Assembly: GCA_020252865.1 (NCBI GenBank)
Contig: JADCCH010000388.1
Span: 1-6,768, forward strand
Length of the DNA: 6,768 nt
Source: Methylobacterium sp.
Lineage (GTDB): Bacteria; Pseudomonadota; Alphaproteobacteria; Rhizobiales; Beijerinckiaceae
Direction of reading: 5' to 3'
Shown here: positions 6,320 through 6,768 of the stretch, in pieces
How the letters are laid out: every line of letters starts with the position of its first letter
Position numbering within the stretch: position 1 is the stretch's first letter
Program-made: the position numbers and the translations under genes
The notes under the pieces: generated by a model
What the model was told of the DNA's origin: nothing
What the model saw: the letters and a program-made list of their open reading frames with translations, nothing else
Database searches by the model: none

Positions 6320-6768
6320 ATGTTCCGAATCGGATTGGCCCTCCTGATGGCTGCCCTCCCCATAAGCGTCGGATCAGCGAATGAGCCTGTTCTGCTCCAT
6401 GCGGCCGGCTCCCTACGCGGTGCGCTGACGGAGATCAGCCAGGCCTTCCAGCAGCAGCACGGAACGGCAGTGACGCAGCGTTATGCGCCGTCGGGGCTGC
6501 TACGGGATGCCATTGAGGGTGGCGAGAAGGCCGAGGTTTTTGCCTCGGCCAATGTGAGCCACCCGCAATCCCTCGCCAAAGCTGGCAAGGCGGGCCCTGT
6601 GGTTCTTTTTGCCCGAAACGAGCTTTGTGCCTTCGTAAGGCATGGCCTGACGGTCACGCCGGGCAACCTCCTCGACCGGATGCTGGATCCGGCGATCAAG
6701 GTCGGCACATCCACCCCGAAGGCCGACCCTGCGGGCGATTATGCCTTTCAGGTCTTCGCCAAGGCTGA
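6320..6768 (+). CDS. modA: ModA-like molybdate-binding periplasmic protein (3' end outside window)
   Basis: This is the first 149 residues of a secreted molybdate/oxyanion-binding protein. The frame is open to the window edge, and about 100 residues should remain from a usual length near 250. The ATG follows the tupA stop after one base, so translation is probably coupled; GGGGG at 6309-6313 is a weak ribosome site. A signal peptide spans about 1-20 (MFRIGLALLM, then VGSA before NEPV). ModA-family landmarks are LLHAAGSLRGALTEI (25-39) with a candidate anion ligand Ser31, APSGLLRDAIEGGEKAEVFA (56-75) with Ser58, the VVLFARNELC strand (94-103), and GTSTPKADPAGDYAFQVF (129-146). The family is clear, but the specific ion is not; ModA proteins generally bind both molybdate and tungstate. 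Codons such as ATA, CTA, GGA, GTA and AGG appear more often than in the upstream genes. Confidence 0.85.
   Translation, partial: MFRIGLALLMAALPISVGSANEPVLLHAAGSLRGALTEISQAFQQQHGTAVTQRYAPSGLLRDAIEGGEKAEVFASANVSHPQSLAKAGKAGPVVLFARNELCAFVRHGLTVTPGNLLDRMLDPAIKVGTSTPKADPAGDYAFQVFAKA

Overview
The window is high-GC DNA with tightly packed genes, all on the + strand. Codon style and protein types fit an alphaproteobacterium. A candidate Irr-type iron box at 3130-3147 would point to the Rhizobiales (Hyphomicrobiales) or relatives. No RNA gene, mobile element or CRISPR array was seen.

Region 1 (1-3077) is the end of an ABC-importer operon of the dipeptide/oligopeptide/nickel family: the C-terminal part of a DppB-type permease, a complete DppC-type permease, and two ATPases (DppD- and DppF-type). 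The genes are nearly fused: a 10-nt gap, then a 1-nt overlap (TGATG), then a 4-nt overlap (ATGA). The substrate-binding protein is not in the window and probably lies upstream. Both ATPases are short and lack the Cys-containing C-terminal extension common in peptide-type ATPases, so the substrate cannot be named.

Region 2 (3078-5098) is a single gene for a P1B-type (heavy-metal) ATPase of 635 aa, with a strong ribosome binding site and a GTG start. It has no N-terminal metal-binding domain. The CPC-type metal motif of the catalytic transmembrane helix is replaced by Gly-Ala-Cys. A TTAGA-N5-TCTAA inverted repeat upstream resembles the Irr iron-control element. Together these make an iron-regulated, non-canonical metal pump, possibly an iron exporter, the most interesting candidate here.

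Region 3 (5099-5481) is about 380 bp without a convincing gene. It holds GCCGGC-centred repeats just after the pump gene, a perfect 12-bp palindrome, small hairpins, and an AT-richer stretch with a 10-bp tandem repeat/dyad and a possible promoter before the next operon.

Region 4 (5482-6768) starts an oxyanion-uptake operon: a TupA tungstate-binding protein followed after one base by a ModA-like molybdate-binding protein that runs off the window. Two different periplasmic oxyanion receptors are therefore adjacent, with no TupB permease between them. Which membrane transporter they feed would be decided downstream.
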